From Nocardioides euryhalodurans (GTDB lineage Bacteria; Actinomycetota; Actinomycetes; Propionibacteriales; Nocardioidaceae), in the NCBI RefSeq assembly GCF_004564375.1, contig NZ_CP038267.1:434001-498000 (forward strand): a DNA stretch of 64,000 bases, written 5' to 3'. The first letter of the stretch is position 1. Each line of letters opens with the position of its first letter. The position numbers were made by a program, and so were the translations under genes. Below, one piece after another: positions 31,719 through 40,201 of this stretch. The notes under the pieces are model-generated. The model was not told the origin of the DNA. It made no database searches and was given only the letters and a program-made list of their open reading frames with translations.

Positions 31719-33071
31719 TCAGACGACGCTGGGGGCGGTGTTGCCGGCCTCGCGAATGCCGCGCTCGGTGTCGACCCGCAGCAGCAGCACCCCACCGACG
31801 ACGAAGAAGACGATGAGCGCGAAGATGGCCGGCCGGTAGGAGTCGGTGAGCGTGTAGACCACCCCGAACAGCAGGGTGCCGAACCACGACGTCCCGCGAT
31901 CCATGGCGTGGTAGAAGCTGAAGTACTCGGCTTCCTTGCCCCGGGGGATGAAGAGCGAGAAGTACGACCGCGCCAGGGCCTGCGTGCCGCCGAGCACGAT
32001 CCCGATGGCCACGCCCAGCGCGAGGAACGGCACGATCTGGCCGGCCGGGACGAAGAGAGCTGCGGTGACGATCAGCATCCAGATCACCAGCCCGACCAGG
32101 ATCGTGCGCTTCGCGCCGACCCGGCCCGCGGCGCGGCCGAAGAGGAGCGCCCCGAAGACCGCCACGAACTGGACCAGGAGGTAGGTCGCGAGCACCGTGC
32201 CGGTGTCGAACCCGAGCTCCTCCACGCCGTAGACCGACGCCTGGCTGATGACCGTCTGGATGCCGTCGTTGAAGAAGAGGTAGGCCAGCAGGAACGTCAG
32301 CGCCATGGGGTAGTTGCGCAGGTCCTTGAGGGTCTCCCAGAGCTGACCGAAGCTGCGGGCGAACACCCCGCCCTCCACCTGCTCCACGTCCTGCGGGGGA
32401 TGGTTCCGCAGCCCCCGCCAGGGAATGAAGGTGAAGCCCGCCCACCACACCGCGGCCGAGAGCAGGCTGATCCGGACGGCCATGCCCTCGGTGAGGCCGA
32501 AGGTGGCGTGGAAGCTGACCAGGACGAAGTTCAGGGCGAGCAGCAGTCCGCCGCCGGCGTACCCGTAGGCCCACCCGCGCGAGGAGACCGCGTCGCGCTC
32601 CTCCTCGGTCGAGATCAGCGGCAGGATCGCGTCGTTGACGACGGCGGAGGCGCCGAAGCAGAGGTTGGCGGCGATGAAGGCCAGGGCACCGAGCTGCCAG
32701 CTGTCGCCGCTCATGAAGAAGAGCAGGGCCGCGAAGAAGGCTCCCGCCCAGGCGAAGCCGGCCAGCATGTCCTTCTTGCGGGCGGTGCGGTCGGCGACTG
32801 CGCCGAGCAGCGGCAGCACGACCGCCGAGATCACGGTGGACGTCGTGATGACGAAGGCCGGCAGCGCGCCCGGGGCGACCTGGAGCCCGAGCACGGAGAC
32901 CCGGTCGTCGACCGCCGCGCTCTCGGCCACGGCGATCAGGTAGGGACCGAACAGCACGCCGGCGACGGTCGTGGCAAAGGCACTGTTGGCCCAGTCGTAG
33001 AAGTACCAGGCCTTCTGCTCGCGGGCGCGCGACACCGGGCTCAGGTCCGCGACACCGGCGGCTGCACTCAT
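31719..33071 (-). CDS. MFS transporter, UMF1 / Atg22-like family
   Basis: 450 residues from ATG 33071 (GGAGGGGA five bases upstream). EQKAWYFYDWANSAFATTVA at the start is the family hallmark (YDWANSAF), followed by about 12 membrane helices and the cytoplasmic motif ADRTARKKDML. UMF1 proteins are poorly characterised exporters related to the vacuolar amino acid effluxer Atg22. The ATG overlaps the stop of the glycerophosphodiesterase gene (ATGA), so the two are co-translated; the transporter might move glycerol phosphates or headgroup alcohols, which is only a guess from context. Confidence 0.88.
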   Translation of the reverse strand: MSAAAGVADLSPVSRAREQKAWYFYDWANSAFATTVAGVLFGPYLIAVAESAAVDDRVSVLGLQVAPGALPAFVITTSTVISAVVLPLLGAVADRTARKKDMLAGFAWAGAFFAALLFFMSGDSWQLGALAFIAANLCFGASAVVNDAILPLISTEEERDAVSSRGWAYGYAGGGLLLALNFVLVSFHATFGLTEGMAVRISLLSAAVWWAGFTFIPWRGLRNHPPQDVEQVEGGVFARSFGQLWETLKDLRNYPMALTFLLAYLFFNDGIQTVISQASVYGVEELGFDTGTVLATYLLVQFVAVFGALLFGRAAGRVGAKRTILVGLVIWMLIVTAALFVPAGQIVPFLALGVAIGIVLGGTQALARSYFSLFIPRGKEAEYFSFYHAMDRGTSWFGTLLFGVVYTLTDSYRPAIFALIVFFVVGGVLLLRVDTERGIREAGNTAPSVV

Positions 33072-33868
33072 GGCTGTCCCCTCCACTGCCCGCGCTGCAC
33101 GAGCACGTCCCTGAGTATGTCGGTGCGATCGGTCATCAACCCGTCGACACCACGGTCGAGCAGGACGATCATCTCGTCGGCGTCGTCGACGGTCCATGAG
33201 TGCACGTGCTTACCCGTCCGGTGCGCCCGGCGTACGAGACCGGCGGTCGTGACGGTGAGGGGACCACGTCGGTGGGGGACCTGCAGCGCGGCGAAGCCGC
33301 GGCCGCCGGAGAGCAGCGCTGCCAGCCGCGCCGAGGGCAGCAGCCGGTAGGCGACGACCTGGAGCGGGCTCGCCGAGGTCGCGACCCGGCCGCCGGTCAG
33401 CCGCCGGAAGCGGCGCAGCCTGCGGCCCGAGAACGACCCGACCAGGACCCGGTCCCAGGCCTCCCGCTCGGCGACGAACTGCGCCAGCAGCGGGACGGCC
33501 TCCCCGGACTTGAGGTCGATGTTGAAGCGTGCCCCGGGAAGGGCGTCGAAGAGCTCGGCGAGCGTCGGGATCGGCTCGCGCCCGGCGATCCGTACCGCCC
33601 GGATCTCGGCGTACGTCGCGTCCGCGACCCCGCCGCTGGTGTCCGACACCCGGTCGAGCACGGCGTCGTGGAAGGCCAGCAGGACTCCGTCCGACGTCGC
33701 GTGCACGTCGGTCTCCAGGTAGGAGTAGCCGAGCGACGCCGCGTGCCGGAACGCGGCCAGGGTGTTCTCGAGACCGACCAGGTCCGGGTGCCGGGCGCCA
33801 CCCCGGTGGGCGAAGGCGAGGGGGCCGGTCGGGGCGTCGAGGTAGGCGTGTCCGGTGCGGGGCGTCAC
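33068..33868 (-). CDS. Glycerophosphodiester phosphodiesterase
   Basis: 266 residues from GTG 33868. LAFAHRGGARHPDLVGLENT carries the catalytic His and substrate Arg, followed by LETDVHATSDGVLLAFHD with the metal-binding Glu/Asp and second His; later come FNIDLKSGEA, HSWTVDDADEM and GVDGLMTD. The GDPD TIM barrel hydrolyses glycerophosphodiesters to glycerol 3-phosphate and an alcohol. There is no signal peptide, so it is cytoplasmic. The ribosome binding site is weak; GATACT seven bases upstream of the GTG hints at a leaderless start. Coupled to the MFS transporter. Confidence 0.92.
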   Translation of the reverse strand: MTPRTGHAYLDAPTGPLAFAHRGGARHPDLVGLENTLAAFRHAASLGYSYLETDVHATSDGVLLAFHDAVLDRVSDTSGGVADATYAEIRAVRIAGREPIPTLAELFDALPGARFNIDLKSGEAVPLLAQFVAEREAWDRVLVGSFSGRRLRRFRRLTGGRVATSASPLQVVAYRLLPSARLAALLSGGRGFAALQVPHRRGPLTVTTAGLVRRAHRTGKHVHSWTVDDADEMIVLLDRGVDGLMTDRTDILRDVLVQRGQWRGQP

Positions 33869-33919
33869 GGCGAGCAGTATCCACCGCGAGCCCCGTCCCG
33901 GCAGGCGGATGGGGAGGAG

Positions 33920-33925
33920 TACCGT
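33920..33925 (+). promoter_or_regulatory. -10 box of a leaderless promoter for the zinc-ribbon gene
   Basis: TACCGT (TANNNT) ends 6 nt before ATG 33932. The GGAGGAG further upstream is too far away to serve as a normal ribosome binding site. Confidence 0.45.
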
Positions 33926-33931
33926 CGCGAC

Positions 33932-34192
33932 ATGGAGCCTCTGACCTGCCCCCGTTGTGACTCCCCGATGGCGAGCCGTCCGCTCGGCACGGGTCAGGTG
34001 AACCAGTGCCCCGAGGGCCACGGCGTGTTCCTCGAGCGGGCCGAGCTCGGCAACCTGATCGAGGCCGAGACCGACTGGCACCGCCACGCCGCCCAGTCGA
34101 CCGCACCGATGCCGCGGATCACCCCGGACATGGTCGCCCCGCCGTCGGCCCGCAAGCCCGCCCGCGCCTGGGTGGAGACGCTCTTCAGCTGA
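33932..34192 (+). CDS. TFIIB-type zinc-ribbon protein
   Basis: 86 residues from ATG 33932. MEPLTCPRCDSPMASRPL then VNQCPEGHGVFLERAELGNL is the zf-TFIIB pattern (CxxC ... C-x-x-GHGxFLxRxEL) seen in short bacterial zinc ribbons of unknown function. The second half is Pro/Ala-rich and probably disordered. It stands alone between the divergent glycerophosphodiesterase gene and the convergent XRE-MurA gene. Confidence 0.85.
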   Translation: MEPLTCPRCDSPMASRPLGTGQVNQCPEGHGVFLERAELGNLIEAETDWHRHAAQSTAPMPRITPDMVAPPSARKPARAWVETLFS

Positions 34193-34202
34193 CCACACCG
34201 GC

Positions 34203-34226
34203 CCCGTCCGTCACGTCGCGGACGGG
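34203..34226 (+). terminator. Hairpin after the zinc-ribbon gene
   Basis: CCCGTCCG, 8-nt loop, CGGACGGG: a perfect 8-bp stem starting 11 bp after the stop, followed by ATTC. Probably the terminator for the plus-strand gene. Confidence 0.6.
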
Positions 34227-34263
34227 ATTCGTGCGCCTCCCACGCGTTGCCACGCGCGGGAAG

Positions 34264-34297
34264 TGCATGAATCCGCGGCGGGCCGGGGATTCATGCA
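34264..34297. repeat. Perfect 11-bp inverted repeat before the end of the XRE-MurA gene
   Basis: TGCATGAATCC, 12-nt GC-rich loop, GGATTCATGCA. It lies 11 bp from the XRE-MurA stop on the minus strand and is likely its terminator. The AT-containing arms are unusual in this GC-rich window. Confidence 0.6.
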
Positions 34298-34307
34298 GCG
34301 GCTGGGC

Positions 34308-35834
34308 TCAGATGTCGCGGAACGTCTCGATGTTGGCGCCGAGCAGGTTGAGCCGCTCGGCGAGGTCCTCGTAGCCACGGTGGATGACGTACGTCGACCG
34401 TAGCACCGACGTGCCCTTGGCGGCGAGCATCCCCAGCAGCAGGACGACGGCGGGGCGGAGCGCCGGCGGGCACATCATCTCGGTGCCGGTGAAGCTGCTC
34501 GGTCCCTCGACCAGGACCCGGTGGGGGTCCAGCAGCTTGACCTGCGCGCCGAGCTTGTTGAGGTCGGTGAGGTAGATCGCCCGGTTCTCGTAGACCCAGT
34601 CGTGCAGCATCGTCTGGCCGGTCGCGACCGCGGCGATCACCGCGAAGAACGGCAGGTTGTCGATGTTGAGCCCCGGGAACGGCATCGGGTGGATCTTGTC
34701 CAGCGGCGCGTGCAGCACGCTCGCGTGCGTGGTCAGGTCGATCAGCCGGGTGTGGCCGTTGCGCGCGACGTACTCCTCGGAGCGGGTGTAGTTGAGCCCC
34801 ATCTCCTCGAGCAGGGCGAGCTCGATCTCGAGGAACTCGATCGGGACCCGCTCGATGGTGATCGAGGAGCCGGTCACGATCGCGGCGGCGAGCAGCGACA
34901 TCGCCTCGATGGGGTCCTCGGAGGGCGCGTAGTCGACGTCGACGTCGATCTGCTCGCAGCCGGTGACGGTCAGCGTGGTGGTGCCGATGCCCTCGACGGT
35001 CACACCGAGCCGCTGCAGGTAGAAGCAGAGGTCCTGGACCATGTAGTTGGACGAGGCGTTGCGGATCACGGTGGTGCCGGGGTGGAGCGCGGCAGCCATG
35101 AGCGCGTTCTCGGTCACGGTGTCGCCGCGCTCGGTGAGCACGATCGGCCGCGCCGGCGTCAGCTGCGAGGAGACCTGGGCGTGGTAGCTGCCCTCGGTCG
35201 CCTTGACCTCGAGGCCGAAGGGACGCAGCGCCGACATGTGGGGCTCGACGGTACGGGTGCCGAGGTTGCAGCCGCCGGCGTACGGGAGCTCGAAGTTCTC
35301 GGCGCGGTGGAGCAGCGGGCCGAGGAACATGATCACCGAGCGGGTACGCCGGGCGGCGGTCACGTCGATGTTGCTGAGGTCGAGCTCGGCGGGCGGGATG
35401 ATCTCGAGGTCGTTGTCGTCGTTGAGCCACCGCGTCTGCACGCCGAGGCTGGTGAGCACCTCGAGCAGCCGGTTGACCTCCTCGATCCGGGCGACCTTGC
35501 GGAGCGTGGTGCGCCCGCGGTTGAGCAGCGAGGCGCACAGCAGCGCGACCCCGGCGTTCTTGGAGGTCTTGACGGCGATGCTCCCCGACAGGGTCGTCGG
35601 CCCGGTGACGCGGAGGTGGGTGGGGCCGGCGCCCAGGGCGACGATCTCGGAGTCCAGCGCGGAGCCGATCCGCGCGATCATCTCGAGGGAGAGGTTCTGG
35701 TGTCCCTTCTCGATCCGGTTGATGGCGCTCTGACTGGTGGACAGCCGTTCGGCGAGCTGCTGCTGCGTCATCCCGCGGTGCTTGCGCGCGTCGCGGATCA
35801 GGTTGCCGATGCGGCCCTTGTAGTCCTGGGTCAT
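34308..35834 (-). CDS. XRE helix-turn-helix fused to MurA-like enolpyruvyl transferase
   Basis: 508 residues from ATG 35834. Residues ~7-60 are an XRE/Cro domain (MTQQQLAERLSTSQSAINRI). Residues ~75-500 are an EPSP-synthase-fold MurA domain with the UDP-GlcNAc-contacting Lys-Asn pair (VKTSKNAGVALL) and a Cys in GGCNLGTRTVEPH (C189) at the place of the catalytic Cys of MurA. The active-site loop is therefore largely kept, and the protein may be a real enolpyruvyl transferase, a UDP-GlcNAc-sensing regulator, or both. Such fusions occur in actinobacteria beside a separate housekeeping MurA. A palindrome over its promoter suggests autoregulation. No ribosome binding site; probably leaderless. Confidence 0.88.
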   Translation of the reverse strand: MTQDYKGRIGNLIRDARKHRGMTQQQLAERLSTSQSAINRIEKGHQNLSLEMIARIGSALDSEIVALGAGPTHLRVTGPTTLSGSIAVKTSKNAGVALLCASLLNRGRTTLRKVARIEEVNRLLEVLTSLGVQTRWLNDDNDLEIIPPAELDLSNIDVTAARRTRSVIMFLGPLLHRAENFELPYAGGCNLGTRTVEPHMSALRPFGLEVKATEGSYHAQVSSQLTPARPIVLTERGDTVTENALMAAALHPGTTVIRNASSNYMVQDLCFYLQRLGVTVEGIGTTTLTVTGCEQIDVDVDYAPSEDPIEAMSLLAAAIVTGSSITIERVPIEFLEIELALLEEMGLNYTRSEEYVARNGHTRLIDLTTHASVLHAPLDKIHPMPFPGLNIDNLPFFAVIAAVATGQTMLHDWVYENRAIYLTDLNKLGAQVKLLDPHRVLVEGPSSFTGTEMMCPPALRPAVVLLLGMLAAKGTSVLRSTYVIHRGYEDLAERLNLLGANIETFRDI

Positions 35835-35840
35835 GGCGCC

Positions 35841-35862
35841 ACGGTATCTCAGATATGAGATA
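35841..35862 (-). promoter_or_regulatory. Leaderless promoter and palindromic operator of the XRE-MurA gene
   Basis: On the minus strand TACCGT (35846-35841) ends 6 nt before ATG 35834. Overlapping its first two bases is the palindrome TATCTCAGATATGAGATA (35845-35862; 7-bp arms, 4-bp centre), an AT-rich site inside GC-rich DNA. A repressor bound here would cover the -10 and spacer. The encoded XRE domain is the obvious candidate. Confidence 0.6.
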
Positions 35863-35906
35863 AAGCAATCATCCCCGGAGGTGGGTCGTGGGGGAGGGCT
35901 GCAAGG

Positions 35907-36932
35907 ATGGTGGCCATGCGCGCCACGACGATCCATGCCCCTCGCGACATCCGCCTCTCGGAGGTCGCGACCCCCACCATCACAGCGCCCACGGACGCCG
36001 TCGTCAAGGTGACGGCCGGCTGCATCTGCGGTTCGGACCTGTGGCCGTACCGCGGGGAGAACGACGTGGAGGCCGGCGCCACGATCGGCCACGAGTGCGT
36101 GGGGGTGGTCGAGGAGGTCGGCTCCGAGGTGCGGTCCTTCCGCCCGGGCGACTTCGTGATCGTGCCGTTCTGCCACTGCGACAACACCTGCGAGCACTGC
36201 CGGGCCGGCGTCCAGTCGGCGTGCCGCCAGCAGGGCTTCACCGCGAGCGGCCAGGCCGAGTACGCCCTCGTGACCCAGGCCGACGGCAGCATGGTCAAGA
36301 CCGACGGGATGCCCGACGCGTCCCTCGTGCCGTCGCTGCTGGCGCTCTCCGACGTGATGGCGACCGGGTGGCACGCCGCCGTCGCCGCCGGGGTCCGCGA
36401 GGGCGGCACGGCCGTGGTCGTCGGGGACGGCGCGGTCGGGCTGTGCGGCGTGCTGGCGGCCTCCCAGCTGGGGGCCGAGCGGGTCATCGCCATGTCGCGC
36501 CACGAGCCCCGCCAGGAGATCGCTCGCAGGTTCGGGGCCACCGACGTGGTGGCCGCCCGCGGCGAGGAGGGCGAGGCCGCCGTGGCCGAGCTCACCGGGG
36601 GAGTGGGCGCCGACGCGGTCCTCGAGTGCGTCGGCACCGACGGCGCCATGCGGACCGCCTTCGCGGTGGCGCGGCCCGGTTCGACGGTGGGCTTCGTCGG
36701 CGTGCCGCACGGCGTGGAGCTGCCCCTGCGGCGCATGTTCGGCAAGAACATCGGTCTGGCCGGAGGGATGGCGCCCGTCCGCCGGTACCTCCCCGACCTG
36801 CTCGAGCGGGTGGTGTCCGGAGCCATCGACCCGGGGCTGGTGTTCGACCTGACGCTGCCGCTCGACGACGTCGCCGAGGGCTACCGGGCGATGGACGAGC
36901 GGCGGGCGATCAAGGTGCTGCTCGAGCCCTGA
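35907..36932 (+). CDS. Zinc-dependent alcohol dehydrogenase (MDR family)
   Basis: 341 residues from ATG 35907 (ATG 35916 is an alternative). Catalytic zinc ligands in CICGSD and GHEC, a structural-zinc lobe in CHCDNTCEHCRAGVQSAC, the coenzyme fold VVVGDGAVGLCGVLAASQLG and GVGADAVLECVG. It follows the glutathione-independent formaldehyde/threonine-type MDR layout and oxidises an alcohol or polyol with NAD(P). The substrate cannot be assigned. It shares a short divergent region with the XRE-MurA gene, so the palindromic operator there might influence it too. Confidence 0.87.
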   Translation: MVAMRATTIHAPRDIRLSEVATPTITAPTDAVVKVTAGCICGSDLWPYRGENDVEAGATIGHECVGVVEEVGSEVRSFRPGDFVIVPFCHCDNTCEHCRAGVQSACRQQGFTASGQAEYALVTQADGSMVKTDGMPDASLVPSLLALSDVMATGWHAAVAAGVREGGTAVVVGDGAVGLCGVLAASQLGAERVIAMSRHEPRQEIARRFGATDVVAARGEEGEAAVAELTGGVGADAVLECVGTDGAMRTAFAVARPGSTVGFVGVPHGVELPLRRMFGKNIGLAGGMAPVRRYLPDLLERVVSGAIDPGLVFDLTLPLDDVAEGYRAMDERRAIKVLLEP

Positions 36933-36954
36933 TGTGGCGTGCGAGGATCTCGCC

Positions 36955-38634
36955 ATGGCGACCCTCGTGCTCGGCCCGCTGCTGCGGCATGTCGACGAGA
37001 CCTCGGCGACGATCTGGGTGGAGGTGGCGGACGCGGGGACCGTCACCGTCACCGCCGGCGACCACGTCGCCTCGGCCCGGACCTTCGCGGCCCACGGTCA
37101 CCACTACGCGCTGGTGGAGCTCGAGGGTCTCGCCCCCGGGAGCCACACGCCCTACACCGTGTCGGTGGGCGGCGAGGCACTGTGGCCCGAGCCCGGGTCG
37201 GCGTACCCGCCGTCGGTGATCCCGACGCTGAAGCCCGGCAAGCCGCTGCGGATGGCCTTCGGGTCGTGCCGGGTGAGCGTCCCCCACGACGACGCCGGAA
37301 CCCAGGCGTTCGGCGTGGACGCGCTGCGGGCGTACGCCCTCCACATGGCCGGTGGCGACGCCGACAAGTGGCCGGACCTGGTGCTCTTCCTCGGCGACCA
37401 GGTCTACGCCGACGAGACGAGCGAGGAGATGCGTGACTTCATCGCCTCGCGACGCAGCCTCGACGAGCCGCCGGGCGAGGAGCTCAAGGACTACGAGGAG
37501 TACGCCCACCTCTACCGCATCGCGTGGAGCGACCCGGCGAACCGCTGGCTGCTCTCGACGCTGCCGAGCGCGATGATCTTCGACGACCACGACATCCGCG
37601 ACGACTGGAACACCAGCTGGACCTGGCGCCAGCAGATGGCGGCCACCTCGTGGTGGCACGACCGCATCGTCGGCGGCCTGGCGTCGTACTGGGTCTACCA
37701 GCACCTCGGCAACCTCAGCAGCGCCGACCGCGCGGACGACGCGATGTGGCAGCGGATCACCTCCCACGACGGCGAGGGCGAGCTCGACATCACCGGGGCG
37801 CTCGACGACCTCGCCGAGCAGGCGGACGAGAAGGCCGACTGCTACCGGTGGAGCTTCGCCCGTGACTTCGGTGACCAGGTGCGCCTGGTCGTGGTCGACT
37901 CGCGGGCCGCGCGGGTGCTCGAGCCGGACCGTCGCTCGATCCTCGACGACGTCGAGATGACCTGGCTCGACGACCAGCTGCAGGGCGGGTTCGAGCACGT
38001 GCTCGTCGGGACCTCGCTGCCGTTCCTGATGGCACCCGCCCTCCACCACGCCGAGGCCTTCAGCGAGGGACTCTGCTCGGGCGCGTGGGGCAAGCGCGCC
38101 GCGGGCGTCGGCGAACGGCTGCGGCAGGCCATCGACCTCGAGCACTGGGCCGCCTTCGGCCAGGGGTTCCGCCAGGTGGCCGACATGGTGCTGGAGGTGG
38201 CCGCCGGACGGCGCGGCCCCGCGCCGCAGACGATCACCTTCCTGTCCGGCGACGTCCACCACAGCTACGTCGCCACCGCCTGGGCGGACCCGGCGGTGAC
38301 GGCGCTGCGCCCGCAGAGCGCGATCGTGCAGGCGGTCTGCTCCCCGATCCGCAACCCGCTCCCGAGGGGGATGGAGCGGATCACCAGCTGGGGGGCGCGG
38401 CGGCCGCTGGCGAGGGTGACGCGCCGGCTGGCGCGATCGGCGAAGGTGCCCGCCGGCCCGCTCGGGTGGCAGCTCGACCGGGGTCCCTGGTACGACAACA
38501 ACCTCGCCGTCCTGGAGGTGCGGCCCGACGGCGGCCTCCACCTGCGGTGGTCGGCGGGCGACGTCGAGGGGCGGCCCAGCGACCAGCCGGTGCTGCGGGT
38601 CGTCTCCGAGGTCGACGTCCCGGTCAGGCGCTGA
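36955..38634 (+). CDS. PhoD-like metallophosphatase
   Basis: 559 residues from ATG 36955 (GAGGA 8 nt upstream). An N-terminal fibronectin-like domain (TSATIWVEVADAGTVTVTAG) is followed by the PhoD phosphatase core: FGSCR, LVLFLGDQVYADE, MIFDDHDIRDDWN and FLSGDVHHSYVATAW supply the metal ligands. PhoD enzymes are usually secreted phosphodiesterases/alkaline phosphatases, but no signal peptide or Tat motif is visible here, so this member is probably cytoplasmic. Its last 11 bp overlap the small convergent gene at 38624. Confidence 0.88.
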   Translation: MATLVLGPLLRHVDETSATIWVEVADAGTVTVTAGDHVASARTFAAHGHHYALVELEGLAPGSHTPYTVSVGGEALWPEPGSAYPPSVIPTLKPGKPLRMAFGSCRVSVPHDDAGTQAFGVDALRAYALHMAGGDADKWPDLVLFLGDQVYADETSEEMRDFIASRRSLDEPPGEELKDYEEYAHLYRIAWSDPANRWLLSTLPSAMIFDDHDIRDDWNTSWTWRQQMAATSWWHDRIVGGLASYWVYQHLGNLSSADRADDAMWQRITSHDGEGELDITGALDDLAEQADEKADCYRWSFARDFGDQVRLVVVDSRAARVLEPDRRSILDDVEMTWLDDQLQGGFEHVLVGTSLPFLMAPALHHAEAFSEGLCSGAWGKRAAGVGERLRQAIDLEHWAAFGQGFRQVADMVLEVAAGRRGPAPQTITFLSGDVHHSYVATAWADPAVTALRPQSAIVQAVCSPIRNPLPRGMERITSWGARRPLARVTRRLARSAKVPAGPLGWQLDRGPWYDNNLAVLEVRPDGGLHLRWSAGDVEGRPSDQPVLRVVSEVDVPVRR

Positions 38635-38782
38635 GGAGCTTGCGCTCGGAGGTCGCCTCGGTCTCGGAGCGGCACGTGCACGTGTCGGAGCACGCGAGGT
38701 AGGTGTGGCGGCCGTGGCCGCAGCGCGGGCAGGGCATGTCGTGGCTGAGGTGGCTGCTGCTGGTGTCGACGGTGTCCCACAT
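38624..38782 (-). CDS. 52-residue zinc-ribbon-like protein
   Basis: A small gene with ATG 38782 six bases after GAGGA and TGA at 38624. The product starts MWDTVDTSSSHLSHDMPCPR and continues CGHGRHTYLACSDTCTCRSE; two CxxC pairs (CPRC and the CSDTCTC cluster) suggest one zinc site. It is convergent with and slightly overlaps the PhoD-like gene. Similar ~50-residue proteins with a CPRCGH...HTYL pattern seem common in actinobacteria; function unknown. Ribosome binding site and Cys pattern support it. Confidence 0.7.
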   Translation of the reverse strand: MWDTVDTSSSHLSHDMPCPRCGHGRHTYLACSDTCTCRSETEATSERKLLSA

Positions 38783-38945
38783 GGCGTGTCCTCGGGGGTG
38801 GTGTGTCCGGTGCTGCTGAGGACGACGCTAGGCGCGACCACCGACACTTCGTGGCAGGACACGGTGAAGTTGACCCGACCTGACTAGTCATTCCGGTCGT
38901 CCGGGCCATCGGGCTCAGCCGTTCGGCGGGGTGGGCCTCCGCCGG

Positions 38946-40148
38946 TCACTCCCGCGGGGCGGGCAGGGCGCCCAGGAGCCGGTCCACGTCGTCGTGGTCG
39001 GTGTAGGGGGCCAGGCCGACCCGGACGGCTCCCTCGGCACCGAGCCCCAGGGCCTGGCACGGCTCCCACGCGTAGCAGTTGCCCGAGGAGATGCTGACCC
39101 CCGCGGTGCCCAGGGTCGCGTGCACGTCGGCAGGTGCGTGCCCGTCGAGGGTGAAGAAGAGGGTCGAGGTGCGGTGACCGGCGCGTGACCACAGCGTCAC
39201 GTCGGGTCGCTCGAGCAGCGCGCGTTCGATCCGGTCGCGCAGCACCTCCTCGTGCACCTCCATCGCGGCGTACGCCGCCTCCAGCCGTGCCCGACGGCCG
39301 GTCGCACCCGTGGGGTCCAGGGTGGCCAGGAAGTCCACCGCGGCCGTGGTGCCGGCCATCAGCTCGTAGGGCAGCGTGCCGAGCTCGAAGCGCTCCGGCA
39401 CGTCCTCGGTCGACGGCAGCAGCTTGTCGGGGTGGAGCGTCTCGAGCAGCGCCGGGGCCGCGGCCAGCACGCCGCAGTGGGGACCACCGAACTTGTAGGG
39501 GGAGCAGACGTAGAAGTCGGCGCCCAGCGCACCCATGTCGACCGAGCAGTGGGCGGCGTGGTGAACGCCGTCGACGAAGAGCAGCGCCCCGGCCGCGTGC
39601 ACCAGGTCGGCGAGGGCCCGCACGTCCGGCCGGGTGCCGAGCACGTTGGAGGCCGCGGTCAGCGCCACCAGCCGGGTCCGGTCGCCCAGGACGGCCTGCA
39701 GGTGGTCGGGCCGCAGCTCGGCCGTCTCGACGTCGAAGTCGATCCAGCGGACCACCGCGCCGACGCGCTCCGCGGCCTGCACCCAGGGCCGGACGTTGGC
39801 GTCGTGGTCGAGCCGTGACACCACGATCTCCTCGCCCGGCCGCCACGTGGTGGCGAGTGCCCGCGACAGGTCGTAGGTCAGCTGGGTCATGCTGCGGCCG
39901 AGGACGACGCCGCCCGGGTCGGTCCCGAGCAGGTCGCCGACCGCCTGCCGGCAGTCGTGGACCACCTCGTCGGCGGCCCGCTGCGGCGCGGTGAGGGGAC
40001 CGCGGTTGGAGATCGGGCCGGCCAGGGTCCGGCTCACCGCGTCGACCACCGGCTGCGGGACCTGGGTGCCGCCGGGGCCGTCGAAGAACGCCTCGCCCCC
40101 CGCGAGCGCGGGGTAGTGGGACCGGACCGCTGCCACGTCGTACGCCAT
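38946..40148 (-). CDS. Cysteine desulfurase-like class V aminotransferase
   Basis: A 400-residue PLP enzyme. FDGPGGTQVPQPVVDAVSRT at the N-terminus, TAASNVLGTRPDV, FVDGVHHAAH and the Schiff-base Lys region VCSPYKFGGPHCGVL match the cysteine-desulfurase-like group of class V aminotransferases. The SufS-type catalytic-loop Cys is replaced by a C-terminal ISSGNCYAWE segment, so activity toward cysteine is uncertain. Monocistronic, with AGGAAG five bases before ATG 40148. No Fe-S assembly genes adjoin it. Confidence 0.85.
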   Translation of the reverse strand: MAYDVAAVRSHYPALAGGEAFFDGPGGTQVPQPVVDAVSRTLAGPISNRGPLTAPQRAADEVVHDCRQAVGDLLGTDPGGVVLGRSMTQLTYDLSRALATTWRPGEEIVVSRLDHDANVRPWVQAAERVGAVVRWIDFDVETAELRPDHLQAVLGDRTRLVALTAASNVLGTRPDVRALADLVHAAGALLFVDGVHHAAHCSVDMGALGADFYVCSPYKFGGPHCGVLAAAPALLETLHPDKLLPSTEDVPERFELGTLPYELMAGTTAAVDFLATLDPTGATGRRARLEAAYAAMEVHEEVLRDRIERALLERPDVTLWSRAGHRTSTLFFTLDGHAPADVHATLGTAGVSISSGNCYAWEPCQALGLGAEGAVRVGLAPYTDHDDVDRLLGALPAPRE

Positions 40149-40201
40149 GGGGACTTCCTACCCGATAACCGGGTGGCGGGAGAGCCGGAGGACCCGTCAG
40201 G

